Origin: JANRLF01 sp033762815
GTDB lineage: Bacteria > Bacteroidota > Bacteroidia > Chitinophagales > CAIOSU01
Direction: 5' to 3'
Length of the DNA stretch: 64,000 nt
Assembly (NCBI GenBank): GCA_033762815.1
Contig: JANRLF010000003.1
Coordinates: 175,252-239,251, forward strand
How positions within the stretch are numbered: position 1 is the stretch's first letter; each line of letters opens with the position of its first letter. Position numbers and translations under genes: made by a program. This document shows, one piece after another, positions 1 to 9,307 of the stretch. A model generated the notes under the pieces. It was not told the origin of the DNA. It worked only from the letters and a program-made list of their open reading frames with translations, and did not search any database.

Positions 1-1
1 G

Positions 2-130
2 CTGATGCTGCAAGGCTCGTGCAGCGGCTGCCCTTCATCAACGCTCACCCTGAAGGCGGGCATTGAGGGTCTACTGCAAAGAATGGTGCCCGAAGTGAAG
101 GAAGTGGTGGCCGAAGCGGAAGCGGCCTAA
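2..130 (+). CDS. NifU-like iron-sulfur scaffold, C-terminal end (partial)
   Basis: Only the last 42 codons are inside the window; the 5' part lies upstream. The visible protein carries the hallmark of the NifU C-terminal (Nfu) domain, a Cys-x-x-Cys pair in the context GSCSGCPSSTLTLKAGIE, followed by a helix ending in PEVKEVV. In known Nfu proteins these two cysteines bind a [4Fe-4S] cluster at a dimer interface and pass it to apo-enzymes. The family assignment is firm although the protein is cut; whether it is a stand-alone Nfu or a longer NifU cannot be seen. Its TAA stop overlaps the TAG stop of the convergent epimerase by two bases, so the two genes share their terminal bases. Confidence 0.85.
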   Translation: MMLQGSCSGCPSSTLTLKAGIEGLLQRMVPEVKEVVAEAEAA

Positions 131-1038
131 ACTTTGCGGGCGTAGATGTCTTTGAGGGCATCTTCCAGCCATTCAAACTCAAAACGGAAACCTTTTTCCT
201 CAATCTTGATGGCAGATACACGGTCGCTATCCAGCACCATGTGTGCCATTTCGCCTAATAGGAAGCGCAGCAATATGGCGGGGGTAGGCGCGGTAATGGC
301 GGCCTTGTCCAGCACTTTTTCCAAGGTTTCCACCAGTTCTTTGTTCCTTACGGGGTTAGGTGCCACGGCATTGTACACACCTTCCATACTATCGTCCTCT
401 ATCGCCTTAATGTACATACGGCATAGGTCGTCAATATGTATCCAGGAATAGAATTGCTTGCCGTCGCCCAAGTACGCCCCGATGCCCAATGACAGTGGCC
501 GCTCCATTTGTACCAAAGCACCACCCCTAGAAGACATTACAATGCCTGTGCGCAATACTGCCAGGCGGATATGCTGCTGTTGCACAGGCTGTATGCTCCG
601 CTCCCAAGCTACGCATACTTCCGATAGAAAGCCTTTGCCTGCGGCGTCCTCTTCGGTTAAGATGGTTTCGCCCCTATTGCCATAGTATCCGATAGCGGAC
701 GAGGAAACTACGCTCTTTACCTGATGGTCAAGCTGCCCCAGTTTTTTGATAAGCAGTTCCGCACTTTTGGTACGGCTTTCCAAAATCAGTTTTTTCCTGT
801 CGTCGGTCCACCAGCCATCGGCAATATTGGCCCCTGCCAAGTGCACGATATGGTCGGCCGTGGTGATTGCCTCATCGTCCAAAAGGCCGTTTTTTACGTC
901 CCAATGGTAGGTGGTATAGGGTTTGTCCTTGTCGCGGCTGCGGCTCAAGAGGGCAACGTCATATCCCTTCTCGGCCAACAGCACGGACAATCTGCTGCCA
1001 ATCAAGCCCGTTCCCCCGGTAATCAATACTCTTTTCAT
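127..1038 (-). CDS. TIGR01777-family NAD-dependent epimerase (SDR superfamily, YfcH-like)
   Basis: This 303-residue protein opens with a Rossmann nucleotide-binding motif, TGGTGLIGSRL, at residues 8-18. It continues with VHLAGANIADGWW and a SSSAIGYYG segment where the SDR Ser/Tyr site lies, and ends with a short C-terminal domain (LLRFLLGEMAHMVL) typical of the TIGR01777 group. Members are cytosolic, NAD(P)-binding and of unknown substrate; some are tied to cell division through the historical SulA name, but this is weak. Length matches the family. The start is an ATG immediately before KRVLITGG. It is convergent with the NifU-like gene and divergent from the binding-protein gene at 1160. No partner gene suggests a pathway. 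Confidence 0.88.
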   Translation of the reverse strand: MKRVLITGGTGLIGSRLSVLLAEKGYDVALLSRSRDKDKPYTTYHWDVKNGLLDDEAITTADHIVHLAGANIADGWWTDDRKKLILESRTKSAELLIKKLGQLDHQVKSVVSSSAIGYYGNRGETILTEEDAAGKGFLSEVCVAWERSIQPVQQQHIRLAVLRTGIVMSSRGGALVQMERPLSLGIGAYLGDGKQFYSWIHIDDLCRMYIKAIEDDSMEGVYNAVAPNPVRNKELVETLEKVLDKAAITAPTPAILLRFLLGEMAHMVLDSDRVSAIKIEEKGFRFEFEWLEDALKDIYARKV

Positions 1039-1159
1039 AGTAGGCTTCCGCTTTAGGATTATGGTATTTATTGATTATTTTCGTTATCAACTCATTGCAG
1101 TCCATCCATAAGGTCGCGATGAGGTTTTTCATCAGGTTTCCAAAATTCAACTACCAGAT

Positions 1160-2980
1160 ATGCGCTTTCCAAAATTACTGTTTTCAACCATTATAGGCAT
1201 GTTACTTTTTGCTAGCTGTGGCGGAGGTGGCAAAGGCCAACAAACTGCTTGTGGGGATGTGACCTTCAAAAAAGGCAATACCAACGAAGTAATAATACAT
1301 GAACTGGCCGACCCCGACAAGCTCAACCCCGTGAACTCCACCAGTGCGGGCGCCACCTATATAGAGTACAATATTTTCATGTATTTATTGGACGTGGACA
1401 AGGAAAAGCTGGAGGTAAACCCCTCACTGGCCGTAGCGCGCCCCACGATAACGAAATTGGAAGAGGGGCCTTACAAGGGGGGCATGAGCCTGAGCTTTGA
1501 AATCAGGCCTGAGGCCATGTGGGACAACGGTACGCCCGTTACCGCAAAGGATGTGGAGTTTACCTATAAGGCCGTAAAGAACCCCATGGTGGAATCGGAG
1601 CAGCAAAAGCCCTATTGCGACTTTTTGGTGCATATGGACATTGACCCTGCCAATCCTAAAAAATTCACCCTTTATACCAATCAGTTGAGTGCGGAAGCGG
1701 AGTTTTCCTTGGGGGGCAGTTGTTACATACTGCCCGAATACGTGTATGACCCCAAAGGCATCATGCGCAAGTACTCTATAGATGAATTGAGCAACCCCGC
1801 CAATGTATCGAAGCTAAAAGCCGATGCCAACATTATTGCCTTCGCGAAGGAATTCAATTCTGAAAAATATCAAAGGGAAAAAGGCTATGTGGTAGGCTGC
1901 GGGCCATACCAATTTGAGTCATGGGCCACCGGGCAGCGCATCATACTCAGCAAAAAAGCCAATTGGTGGGGCGACCAATTAGCCGATAAAGCAGTAAACT
2001 TTAAGGCATTGCCAGCTAAAATCACGTATGAAATATTGAACGACTGGACTACCGCCGTTACGGCCATGAAAGATGAGGGCATCGATGTAGAGCGCAATAT
2101 AGAGGCCAAGCTCTTCAGCGACCTGAACAAGAACGAGGCATTTAAATGCAAATATGAAATCAATACCCCGCAAGAACTCTCCTATGTATACATAGGCATG
2201 AACATGAAAAACCCCAAGCTGCAAGATGTGCGGGTGCGAAAGGCCTTGGCGTACCTGGTAAACAGGCAACAAATTATTGACGTGCTCAATTATGGCTTTG
2301 CCGCCCCCACATTTGGCATGATACACCCCAGTAAAAAGTATTATAATGACCAACTCGATCCTTACAATTTCGACCCCTCCAAGGCCAGTACGCTGTTGGA
2401 TGAAGCGGGTTGGAAAGATAGCGATGGCGATAACATACGCGACAAGGTAGTCAATGGCAAAAAGGAGCAACTGAAGCTGGTGTTCAAGTATAATGCGGAA
2501 AACCCCACCCGCCAAAGGATAGGGCTTTTCTTAAAGGAACAGGCTAAAAAGATAGGTGTCGAGATTGAAATATTGGGCAAGGAATGGACCGTATTTATTG
2601 ACGAGACCAAAAAACATGATTTTGAATTGTTCTGTGGTGCATGGATTTCCGACCCGATATCAGACGACCCCAAGCAGATATGGCATACTTCTTCTGCTGA
2701 TGGGGGCAGCAATTATGTGTACTTCGGCAATACAAGGAGCGACCAGGTAATAGATGCCATACGCACGGAATTGGATGAATCGAAACGGAACGAGTATTAT
2801 AAGGAGTTCCAAAAGATAGTGAATGAAGAAGTGCCCTACATATTTCTGTACACGCCCAAAAACAGGTTGTGCATTTCCAAGCGTTTTGAAAATGCCAAGG
2901 CCTATACCGCTAGGCCTGGTTATTCGGAAAGGGAATTTGTGGTAGGTGGCGCTGGGCAAAGAATGGCTGCGGGCAATTAA
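1160..2980 (+). CDS. ABC importer substrate-binding lipoprotein, family 5 (peptide/nickel type), copy 1
   Basis: This 606-residue protein starts with a lipoprotein signal: a positively charged start, a hydrophobic stretch, and a lipobox ending in FASC at residue 20 followed by Gly residues. The mature part shows family 5 solute-binding (DppA/OppA) features: LADPDKLNPVNS near the N-terminus, a conserved segment at MWDNGTPVTAKDVEF, and DVRVRKALAYLVNRQQI in the middle. A DSDGDNIRD segment resembles a calcium-binding loop seen in many members. It probably binds oligopeptides or a similar ligand at the outer face of the inner membrane. The next gene is a close paralogue and two permeases follow, so this is the first gene of an importer block. 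No ATPase gene is present here. Substrate cannot be told from sequence alone. Confidence 0.9.
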   Translation: MRFPKLLFSTIIGMLLFASCGGGGKGQQTACGDVTFKKGNTNEVIIHELADPDKLNPVNSTSAGATYIEYNIFMYLLDVDKEKLEVNPSLAVARPTITKLEEGPYKGGMSLSFEIRPEAMWDNGTPVTAKDVEFTYKAVKNPMVESEQQKPYCDFLVHMDIDPANPKKFTLYTNQLSAEAEFSLGGSCYILPEYVYDPKGIMRKYSIDELSNPANVSKLKADANIIAFAKEFNSEKYQREKGYVVGCGPYQFESWATGQRIILSKKANWWGDQLADKAVNFKALPAKITYEILNDWTTAVTAMKDEGIDVERNIEAKLFSDLNKNEAFKCKYEINTPQELSYVYIGMNMKNPKLQDVRVRKALAYLVNRQQIIDVLNYGFAAPTFGMIHPSKKYYNDQLDPYNFDPSKASTLLDEAGWKDSDGDNIRDKVVNGKKEQLKLVFKYNAENPTRQRIGLFLKEQAKKIGVEIEILGKEWTVFIDETKKHDFELFCGAWISDPISDDPKQIWHTSSADGGSNYVYFGNTRSDQVIDAIRTELDESKRNEYYKEFQKIVNEEVPYIFLYTPKNRLCISKRFENAKAYTARPGYSEREFVVGGAGQRMAAGN

Positions 2981-3022
2981 ACAGCCCTGGCTACGTTGTA
3001 AGTGTCCGCAAATGTTTGCTTA

Positions 3023-3054
3023 TTTTGCAAAACCACCATGTAAAAGTATATTTG
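3023..3054 (+). promoter_or_regulatory. Bacteroidota-type promoter for the second binding protein
   Basis: A TTTTG element (3023-3027) is followed after 19 bases by TATATTTG (3047-3054), a full match to the Bacteroidota -7 consensus TAnnTTTG at the expected spacing from the -33 TTTG. It lies 26 bases before the ATG at 3081. This supports that start over the longer reading frame that opens at 2946 inside the preceding gene, and gives the second binding protein its own promoter. Confidence 0.75.
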
Positions 3055-3080
3055 CCGTTACCTTTCGGCAAAACCTGAAA

Positions 3081-4919
3081 ATGTTTAACTCCATGAACAA
3101 ACAATTCAATTATCTCACAGGCCTAGGGCTATTGTTCGCTGTTTTTATTACCGGCTGCGGCGGTGGAGGGCAAAAGGACGGAGCCACCACCAATAGCAAA
3201 CGTGCCGGCAAAAATGAAATCATTGTACACACGGGTGCGGATGCCGAAAATCTGAATCCGTTTACCTCTTCGGATGCAACAGCAACAGAGATCAATAACA
3301 ACATGTTTTTTGCCATGTTGACTATCGATGCCAAAGATTATAGCTTGAAACCCTTGTTAGCGTTAGCCCGCCCTACCATTGAGCCCATTGAAGATGGGGA
3401 ATTAAAGGGCGGTCTTAAGATTACCTATGAAATACGCCCCGAGGCCAAGTGGGATAACGGTACACCAGTGTTGGCCAGCGATGTGGAGTTTTCACTGAAA
3501 GTAATCAAAAACCCACAAGTGGACTGTGAGCACTTAAGAGGATATTATGACTTTGTAAGGGATATGACGATTGACCCCGCCAACCCACGCAAGTACACCT
3601 TCTTTTGCAAAGACCGTTATTTGATGTCGGAACTGAGCAGTGGCGATATACCCATTGTTCCAGAGTATGTGTATGACCCACAGAAAATCATGCGCAAGTT
3701 CAGCGTTAAGCAACTTTGCGACCCTAAAAATACGGCAGGCCTGAAAGGCAATGCCGATATCATTGCTTTTGCCAAAGAATTCAATTCCGAAAAGTTCAAA
3801 AGGGAAAAAGGCTTCGTTGTAGGTTGTGGCCCCTATGAGTTAGTGGAATGGAAGACTGGTCAAAGAATCATCATCCAAAAGAAGAAAAACTGGTGGGGCG
3901 ATGCTCTAATGGAACAATTCCCAGTATTGAATGGCTATGCGGACAAGATTGTGTATGAAATCATCCAAGACCCTACCACCATGCTCACGGTGCTAAAGGA
4001 TGAAGGCCTTGATGTTTCGAACACCTTCAAGCCGAAAGACTTTAAAGAGCTGCAGGATAACAAGAAAATGAACGAGTTGTACAACTTCTATACTCCTGAC
4101 TATATCGTGTACACTTATTACGGACTTAACATGAAGAACCCTAAACTGGCCGACAAAAAGGTGCGCCAAGCACTTTCGCACTTGGTGGATAGGGACTATA
4201 TCATTGACAAAGTACTGTACAATTACTCGAAGCCTGCTATTGGGCCTGTGCATCCTACCCAATCTTACTACAACAAAAACCTGAAACAGTATGAGTTCAA
4301 TATCGAACTGGCCAATAAGATGTTGGATGAGGCAGGCTGGAAAGATACCGATAACGACGGTGTTCGCGATAAGGTTATTAATGGTAAAAAGATACAGTTG
4401 GTATTGGAACTAAAATACCCCTCGGCCAGCCCCACCGCAGAGCCGATTGGTTTGATTTTCAAGAACAATGCCCAAAAAGCGGGTGTGAAAGTAGAATTGG
4501 TATCGCGGGAATGGACGGTATTCTTGGAAGACAACAAGAAGCATAACTTTGAAATGTTTACCGGCTCATGGGTGAAAAACCCCGGCGTACCGGATGACCC
4601 CTACCAAATATGGCACCGCAACTCTTACACCGGCGATGGCAGCAACTATGTAGGCTTTGGTACTGCCGAATCGGATGCGTTGATTGATTCCATCCGTTAT
4701 GAAATGGACGAAACTAAGCGCAACGCCATGTACATGCGATTCCAAGAAATCATACATGAGGAGGCCCCGTATATCTTCTTGACCAATCCAGTAAACAAAA
4801 TAGCGATTCACAAGCGCTTTGATAATGCGGAAGGCATAGTGAAAAGGCCAGGCTATGAGGTGAGAGATTTCAAGTTGAACCCTAACTTCGGGAAGGGAGA
4901 GAAAATGGCAGCCCACTAA
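3081..4919 (+). CDS. ABC importer substrate-binding lipoprotein, family 5, copy 2
   Basis: This 612-residue paralogue of the preceding gene shares blocks throughout: RPTIEPIEDGELKGGLKI, EIRPEAKWDNGTPV, the KREKGFVVGCGPYE segment and a DTDNDGVRDK loop. It has its own lipoprotein signal with a lipobox ending in FITGC. The frame stays open back to 2946, but that extension would overlap the previous gene and destroy the signal peptide. The ATG at 3081, or the nearby ATG at 3093, directly precedes the hydrophobic segment and follows a good promoter. It probably delivers peptide-like ligands to the permease pair at 4933-7756, only 13 bases downstream. Two adjacent binding proteins suggest two ligand ranges served by one channel. 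Regulation separate from copy 1 is likely because of the private promoter. Confidence 0.9.
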   Translation: MFNSMNKQFNYLTGLGLLFAVFITGCGGGGQKDGATTNSKRAGKNEIIVHTGADAENLNPFTSSDATATEINNNMFFAMLTIDAKDYSLKPLLALARPTIEPIEDGELKGGLKITYEIRPEAKWDNGTPVLASDVEFSLKVIKNPQVDCEHLRGYYDFVRDMTIDPANPRKYTFFCKDRYLMSELSSGDIPIVPEYVYDPQKIMRKFSVKQLCDPKNTAGLKGNADIIAFAKEFNSEKFKREKGFVVGCGPYELVEWKTGQRIIIQKKKNWWGDALMEQFPVLNGYADKIVYEIIQDPTTMLTVLKDEGLDVSNTFKPKDFKELQDNKKMNELYNFYTPDYIVYTYYGLNMKNPKLADKKVRQALSHLVDRDYIIDKVLYNYSKPAIGPVHPTQSYYNKNLKQYEFNIELANKMLDEAGWKDTDNDGVRDKVINGKKIQLVLELKYPSASPTAEPIGLIFKNNAQKAGVKVELVSREWTVFLEDNKKHNFEMFTGSWVKNPGVPDDPYQIWHRNSYTGDGSNYVGFGTAESDALIDSIRYEMDETKRNAMYMRFQEIIHEEAPYIFLTNPVNKIAIHKRFDNAEGIVKRPGYEVRDFKLNPNFGKGEKMAAH

Positions 4920-4932
4920 ACAACAGCCTTAG

Positions 4933-6456
4933 ATGTTCCAATACATTTTAAAGCGTTTGTTGTTTTTTGTACCGACGCTTTTTATTATCTCCATTTTTTC
5001 GTTCGGGCTGAGCAAGTTGGCACCTGGTGACCCTGTGGAACTACGCCTGAAAGGGGGCATGCAGGGCGCATCCAGCGGCCAATTGGCGGAAAAGCAGGCA
5101 GGGGAGCGTGCCTATATTGAGCTGAGCGAAAAAATGGGCTTGAATTTACCCGCATTCTACTTCAGCTTGACTTCGCAGGCGTATCCTGACACCCTCTATA
5201 AGATACACCGCAAGTATGAGCGCGAAACCTTGAGTAGGTTGGTTGACCTGTATGGCAATTGGCCTTTGATTTCCGCCTATTACCACAACCTAAAGAGTTT
5301 AGAAAACAATCTGTTTAAAGCCCCCAAAGATTCGTTGACCTATGAAAGGTCAAGGGCCATTAAGGATTTGACGAATGAGTTGTACAGGACCTATGAGGAT
5401 TATAAAATCCAACGTTCATTAAAAATAATGGATAGCTTGGTGGCACTGCCCGCTACTATCATAAAAGATAGCGTGCCCGTAAGCGAAATGACCCTAGCTG
5501 GCCAAGCACCCAGCGTAAAGGCGGTAGTACAATCTTACCAGCAAATGAAGCGGGAGGCTAGCCCTGGGAAGAAGTATGTCCCTGCACTGCATTGGTACGG
5601 CACCCACAACCAGTATCACCGTTGGCTATTTGGCGATGTGCCTTGGTTTGGTAAAAACGATGACCCCACTAAATCCGCAAAGGGGTTTTTCAGGCTCGAT
5701 TTCGGTGAATCTTATTTGGACGGCCGGCCGGTAGCCTCCTTGATAGGTGAAGCCATCAAGTGGACCATGGTGCTCAATCTCATCTCGGTATTGCTGTCGT
5801 ATTCCGTTTCCATTCCCATAGGCGTCAATTCCGCCATCAGGAAAGGAACCCTGTACGATAGGATTACTTCTACTGCATTATTTGTTTTTTATTCGCTGCC
5901 TTCCTTCTGGATAGCCACGCTGTTGGTGGTGTTCGTCACTACCTCCGAGTACGGCATGGATTTCTTTCCCACCTACGGTATTGAATCGCAGGAGCTACAG
6001 GATGCCGCACTGCTTACCCGTATTGGCGATTGGGCCTATCATTTGGTGCTGCCCGTATTTTGTTTGACCTATGCTTCCTTTGCCTTTATTTCCAGACAAA
6101 TGCGTGGTGCCATGGTGAGCGTTATCAACCAAGATTATATCCGCACCGCCAATGCCAAGGGCCTTGCCAAAGCAAAAATCGTATGGAAGCATGCTTTCAG
6201 AAATTCTTTGATACCCATTATCACCATGTTTGCCAGCTTGTTCCCCTTGATGATCAGCGGTTCGGTGATTATTGAGGTTATTTTCCAGATACCGGGCATG
6301 GGCAAGTTGAGCTATACTTCCCTTATTGCCCGCGACTATCCGGTATTGTTTACCATACTCATGTTCTCCGCCATATTGACCATGATGGGCATGTTGGTAG
6401 CTGACTTGTTGTATGCATTGGTTGACCCGCGTATTTCCTATACGAAGAAAAAGTAG
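4933..6456 (+). CDS. ABC importer permease, DppB/OppB type, with enlarged periplasmic region
   Basis: This inner-membrane channel subunit pairs with the next gene. The N-terminus (FQYILKRLLFFVPTLFIISIFSF) and KLAPGDPVE are classic DppB features. The C-terminal half carries the six-helix BPD_transp_1 fold with the EAA loop (YIRTANAKGLAKAKIVWKHAFRNSLIP) that docks on the ATPase. At 507 residues it is far longer than the usual 305-340. The extra length, roughly residues 40-265, is a hydrophilic, Lys/Glu/Tyr-rich insertion between the first membrane helix and the FGESYLDGRPV segment, so it should lie in the periplasm. No frameshift is needed to explain it. It may contact one or both binding lipoproteins encoded upstream; that is inference. 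Confidence 0.9.
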   Translation: MFQYILKRLLFFVPTLFIISIFSFGLSKLAPGDPVELRLKGGMQGASSGQLAEKQAGERAYIELSEKMGLNLPAFYFSLTSQAYPDTLYKIHRKYERETLSRLVDLYGNWPLISAYYHNLKSLENNLFKAPKDSLTYERSRAIKDLTNELYRTYEDYKIQRSLKIMDSLVALPATIIKDSVPVSEMTLAGQAPSVKAVVQSYQQMKREASPGKKYVPALHWYGTHNQYHRWLFGDVPWFGKNDDPTKSAKGFFRLDFGESYLDGRPVASLIGEAIKWTMVLNLISVLLSYSVSIPIGVNSAIRKGTLYDRITSTALFVFYSLPSFWIATLLVVFVTTSEYGMDFFPTYGIESQELQDAALLTRIGDWAYHLVLPVFCLTYASFAFISRQMRGAMVSVINQDYIRTANAKGLAKAKIVWKHAFRNSLIPIITMFASLFPLMISGSVIIEVIFQIPGMGKLSYTSLIARDYPVLFTILMFSAILTMMGMLVADLLYALVDPRISYTKKK

Positions 6457-6460
6457 CGCC

Positions 6461-7756
6461 ATGGCAAAGGAAAAGATAAAGCGACCGGTTGACAAAAGTT
6501 ATTGGGGCATCGTGAAGAGCCAGTTCCGCAAGAACAGGCTGGCGGTGTGGTGCCTGCGCTTTCTGGTGGTGATTGCCATTATCGGTTTGTTGGCCAATTT
6601 TTTGGCTAATGATAAGCCCCTGTATTGCAAGCTGAAAGGAGAAACCCATTTCCCCGTTTTTAAAGAAATGGCCGTAGGGTTGGGCCTTGCCAAATGGGAC
6701 AAGCAGTTTGCTTTTGCCGATTGGAAAACTTTTGACTACGAATCGGTAGTATGGCCGTTGGTGCCATATTCGCAAACGGAAATGGACATTTACAACACCC
6801 AATTTGTAAGCCCCTTTGCCGAACAAGAGGTGAAGTCCGTTCAGTTCAAACACTGGATGGGTACCGATGATATTGGGCGGGATGTGTTGGCAGGTATGAT
6901 TCACGGTACTCGTATAGCCATGTTGGTAGGCGTAGTATCTATGTCTATTTCCTCTTTCCTGGGCATCCTGTTGGGTTCTTTGGCAGGCTATTACGGCGAT
7001 GAGCGGCTTAAGGCATCGCGTATTTCGCTGTTTCTGTACATCCCCTTCTTGTTCATTGGGCTGTTTTATAGTTTCGGCGTATCGGGATATACTTTGTCCG
7101 ATGCGCTTGGGGTATCCATTGCCGCTTTCTTGCTACAGTTGCTAAAGTGCATTTTCATTTTCTTCCTGATTATGCTGGTGCCATATCTATTGTCCAAGCC
7201 TTTGAAAAGAATACCGTCATTGGGGCGGAAGGTTGCCATTCCGGTAGATATTCTCATTTCCCGCTTAATTGAAGTGATTATTTCCATTCCCAGCTTGTTA
7301 CTCATTCTTTCCATTGTGGCGTTGGCGAAACCCTCCATCTTTTTGGTAATGGCTATCATAGGAGCTACATCATGGACCGGTATTGCCCGCTTTATCCGTG
7401 GCGAATTGTTGCGGGTGCGCAATTTGGAATACATTGAGGCGGCCCATGCCTTAGGCTATTCCGAGGCCAGAACCTTGTTTAAACATGCCATACCCAATGC
7501 ATTGACTCCCGTGCTTATTTCCATTGCCTTTGGTATAGCGGGGGCCATTTTGGTGGAGTCGTCGCTATCTTATCTGGGTATCGGTGTTCCGGCGGAGGTC
7601 ATTACCTGGGGCAAATTGTTGTCCTTGTCAAGGCAGGCACCTGAAGCTTGGTGGCTGGCAGTGTTTCCTGGCTTTGCCATATTCTTGACCGTTACCATCT
7701 TCAACCTCATCGGTGAGGGCCTGACGGATGCTTTGGACCCTCGGTTGAAGAAGTAG
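6461..7756 (+). CDS. ABC importer permease, DppC/OppC type, with extra membrane segment
   Basis: This is the second channel subunit, 431 residues from the ATG at 6461. The frame opens at 6413, but that start lies inside the previous gene, while 6461 sits four bases after its stop. DppC features are present: a cytoplasmic N-terminus with one membrane span, MGTDDIGRDVLAGMIHGTRI, and the EAA loop YIEAAHALGYSEARTLFKHAIPN. Two departures from the usual roughly 300 residues are visible: a longer loop after the first span, and an insertion around residues 185-265 (FLYIPFLFIGLFYSFGV and LLKCIFIFFLIMLVPYLL) that looks like two additional transmembrane helices. The ATP-binding partners are not in this window, so they must be encoded elsewhere. 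Confidence 0.9.
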   Translation: MAKEKIKRPVDKSYWGIVKSQFRKNRLAVWCLRFLVVIAIIGLLANFLANDKPLYCKLKGETHFPVFKEMAVGLGLAKWDKQFAFADWKTFDYESVVWPLVPYSQTEMDIYNTQFVSPFAEQEVKSVQFKHWMGTDDIGRDVLAGMIHGTRIAMLVGVVSMSISSFLGILLGSLAGYYGDERLKASRISLFLYIPFLFIGLFYSFGVSGYTLSDALGVSIAAFLLQLLKCIFIFFLIMLVPYLLSKPLKRIPSLGRKVAIPVDILISRLIEVIISIPSLLLILSIVALAKPSIFLVMAIIGATSWTGIARFIRGELLRVRNLEYIEAAHALGYSEARTLFKHAIPNALTPVLISIAFGIAGAILVESSLSYLGIGVPAEVITWGKLLSLSRQAPEAWWLAVFPGFAIFLTVTIFNLIGEGLTDALDPRLKK

Positions 7757-7847
7757 GCACAAAATATTCTCCTGGAATTGTTGTTATATCGATATCGAAC
7801 CTGTTTTGACAGGTTATTTCTTAATTTAGATTCAAATTTTCCTTAGC

Positions 7848-9305
7848 ATGCGGGCATTGGTACTTGTTGCATTTTTGCTTTCCATACAGTTGCTTATGGC
7901 TCAGCAGGTAGTAATGTCCGAGCCCGAAAAGCTATCTTCCAAAACCCCTAATGCAAGTATCCTTGGAAAGAGCAACGAAGGCATAATAGTGTATAAGTAC
8001 GGCCGTGGCACTGACATTATTGAAGCCTACAACAGTAACATGGGGGTTCGCTGGAAGAAAACCCTGAACATACAGCAGGAGAATTCTTCTATCTTGAAAA
8101 TGGTATTGTATCCTGCCAAAACAGTGGTGTTTTTCCTTTCGGAAAACAAAAACTACTCAGTGGTATATGCCCAAGCCCTCAGTAGTAAATTTGATGGCGA
8201 CGGCAAGTTTGTTGTAGTAGACACTATTGAGGGCAATAAAATTGATTTGGAGAATGACCTTTCTGTGGTACACTCCCAAAATAGGAGCCAACTGTTGGTT
8301 TACTATCCAGTAAGCAACAACGGTGCCCTTCAATACTTACAGGCGGTGGGGATGAGTGAAAACCTAGAGGTGTCGTACAGGGGTAGAATCAACTTGCCGG
8401 CAGATGTGGCGGCTTATCAGTTATCGGGAGTAGTGCCTGACAACCAAGGCAACCTTTCCATCCTGTTGGAAAGAAAAGAACGCTTTCGCAAATCGGAAAC
8501 CAACAAAGAATTTAGGGTATTTTATTATCGGCCTGAAACAGGCCTTTTATCCGAAATCGATTTTAAGCTTCAACGGCCCATCTTCGGCAGTATTGGCTTG
8601 GAAGTGGACAATGTGAACCGTCGCATTGTGTTGACAGGCTTGTATAGCAACGATGGGGAAAAGGATGCCAGGGGATATTTTTTTGAGGCTTATTCCCCCT
8701 TTGCAAGTCCTGAAGAGGCTTATACCTCTTACTACCAGCATTTTCCTGGCGATTTGATTTTCCAGGTTACTGGCAAAGACACTAGCACTTATGATAAGGG
8801 GCTTTTCAGTTTCCGTATCAAGGATATCATTCTTAGGCAAGATGGAGGAGCTATATTTATTACCGAATCGCAATTCGATAATACGGAGAATATAGAAATG
8901 CCCAGCTTTGGCCCTGCTTCCGGTCCCAGTATCAGAACGGTGAAAGTGCACTATTATAATGATATTCTTGTAGTTTCAGTGAAGCCAAGTGGGGAGATGG
9001 ATTGGTACAGTATCATGAAGAAGAAGCAAGTGTCGGAAGACGACGAGGGCTTTTATTCATCATTCAGTATTGTGAATACCAATGATATGCTGCGGTTTAT
9101 TTACAATGATGAGATATACTACAAGGCCAATGTGAACCAATACAGTATGGATAGCAAGGGCCAATCCGTCAGAAGCCTGTTGTTCAATTCGGGAGAAAAG
9201 GAACTGTTGCTGGTGCCCAGCATTGCCAAGCAGATATCGGCTAATGAATTGATTATACCCAGTTTCAGGAAAAACTCCCTACGGTTTGTAAAAATTAGCT
9301 TTTAA
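7848..9305 (+). CDS. secreted protein of unknown function
   Basis: This 485-residue protein begins with a clear signal peptide (RALVLVAFLLSIQLLMAQQ) with a probable cleavage after the Ala. The rest is soluble, rich in beta-strand-like alternation, and reads like a WD/beta-propeller-type sensor or large extracytoplasmic domain, but I recognise no family motif. Repeated phrases such as DNQGNLSILLERKE and RQDGGAIFITESQFD are the sort seen in propeller blades; this is only a resemblance. It lies two bases before a membrane protein (DUF6427-like) and is probably co-transcribed with it and purQ. The function remains unassigned. Confidence 0.75.
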   Translation: MRALVLVAFLLSIQLLMAQQVVMSEPEKLSSKTPNASILGKSNEGIIVYKYGRGTDIIEAYNSNMGVRWKKTLNIQQENSSILKMVLYPAKTVVFFLSENKNYSVVYAQALSSKFDGDGKFVVVDTIEGNKIDLENDLSVVHSQNRSQLLVYYPVSNNGALQYLQAVGMSENLEVSYRGRINLPADVAAYQLSGVVPDNQGNLSILLERKERFRKSETNKEFRVFYYRPETGLLSEIDFKLQRPIFGSIGLEVDNVNRRIVLTGLYSNDGEKDARGYFFEAYSPFASPEEAYTSYYQHFPGDLIFQVTGKDTSTYDKGLFSFRIKDIILRQDGGAIFITESQFDNTENIEMPSFGPASGPSIRTVKVHYYNDILVVSVKPSGEMDWYSIMKKKQVSEDDEGFYSSFSIVNTNDMLRFIYNDEIYYKANVNQYSMDSKGQSVRSLLFNSGEKELLLVPSIAKQISANELIIPSFRKNSLRFVKISF

Positions 9306-9307
9306 CC

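Noticed and set aside
2946..3080. N-terminal extension of the second binding lipoprotein
   Set aside because: It would overlap the previous gene, bury the signal peptide and place the promoter inside the coding region.
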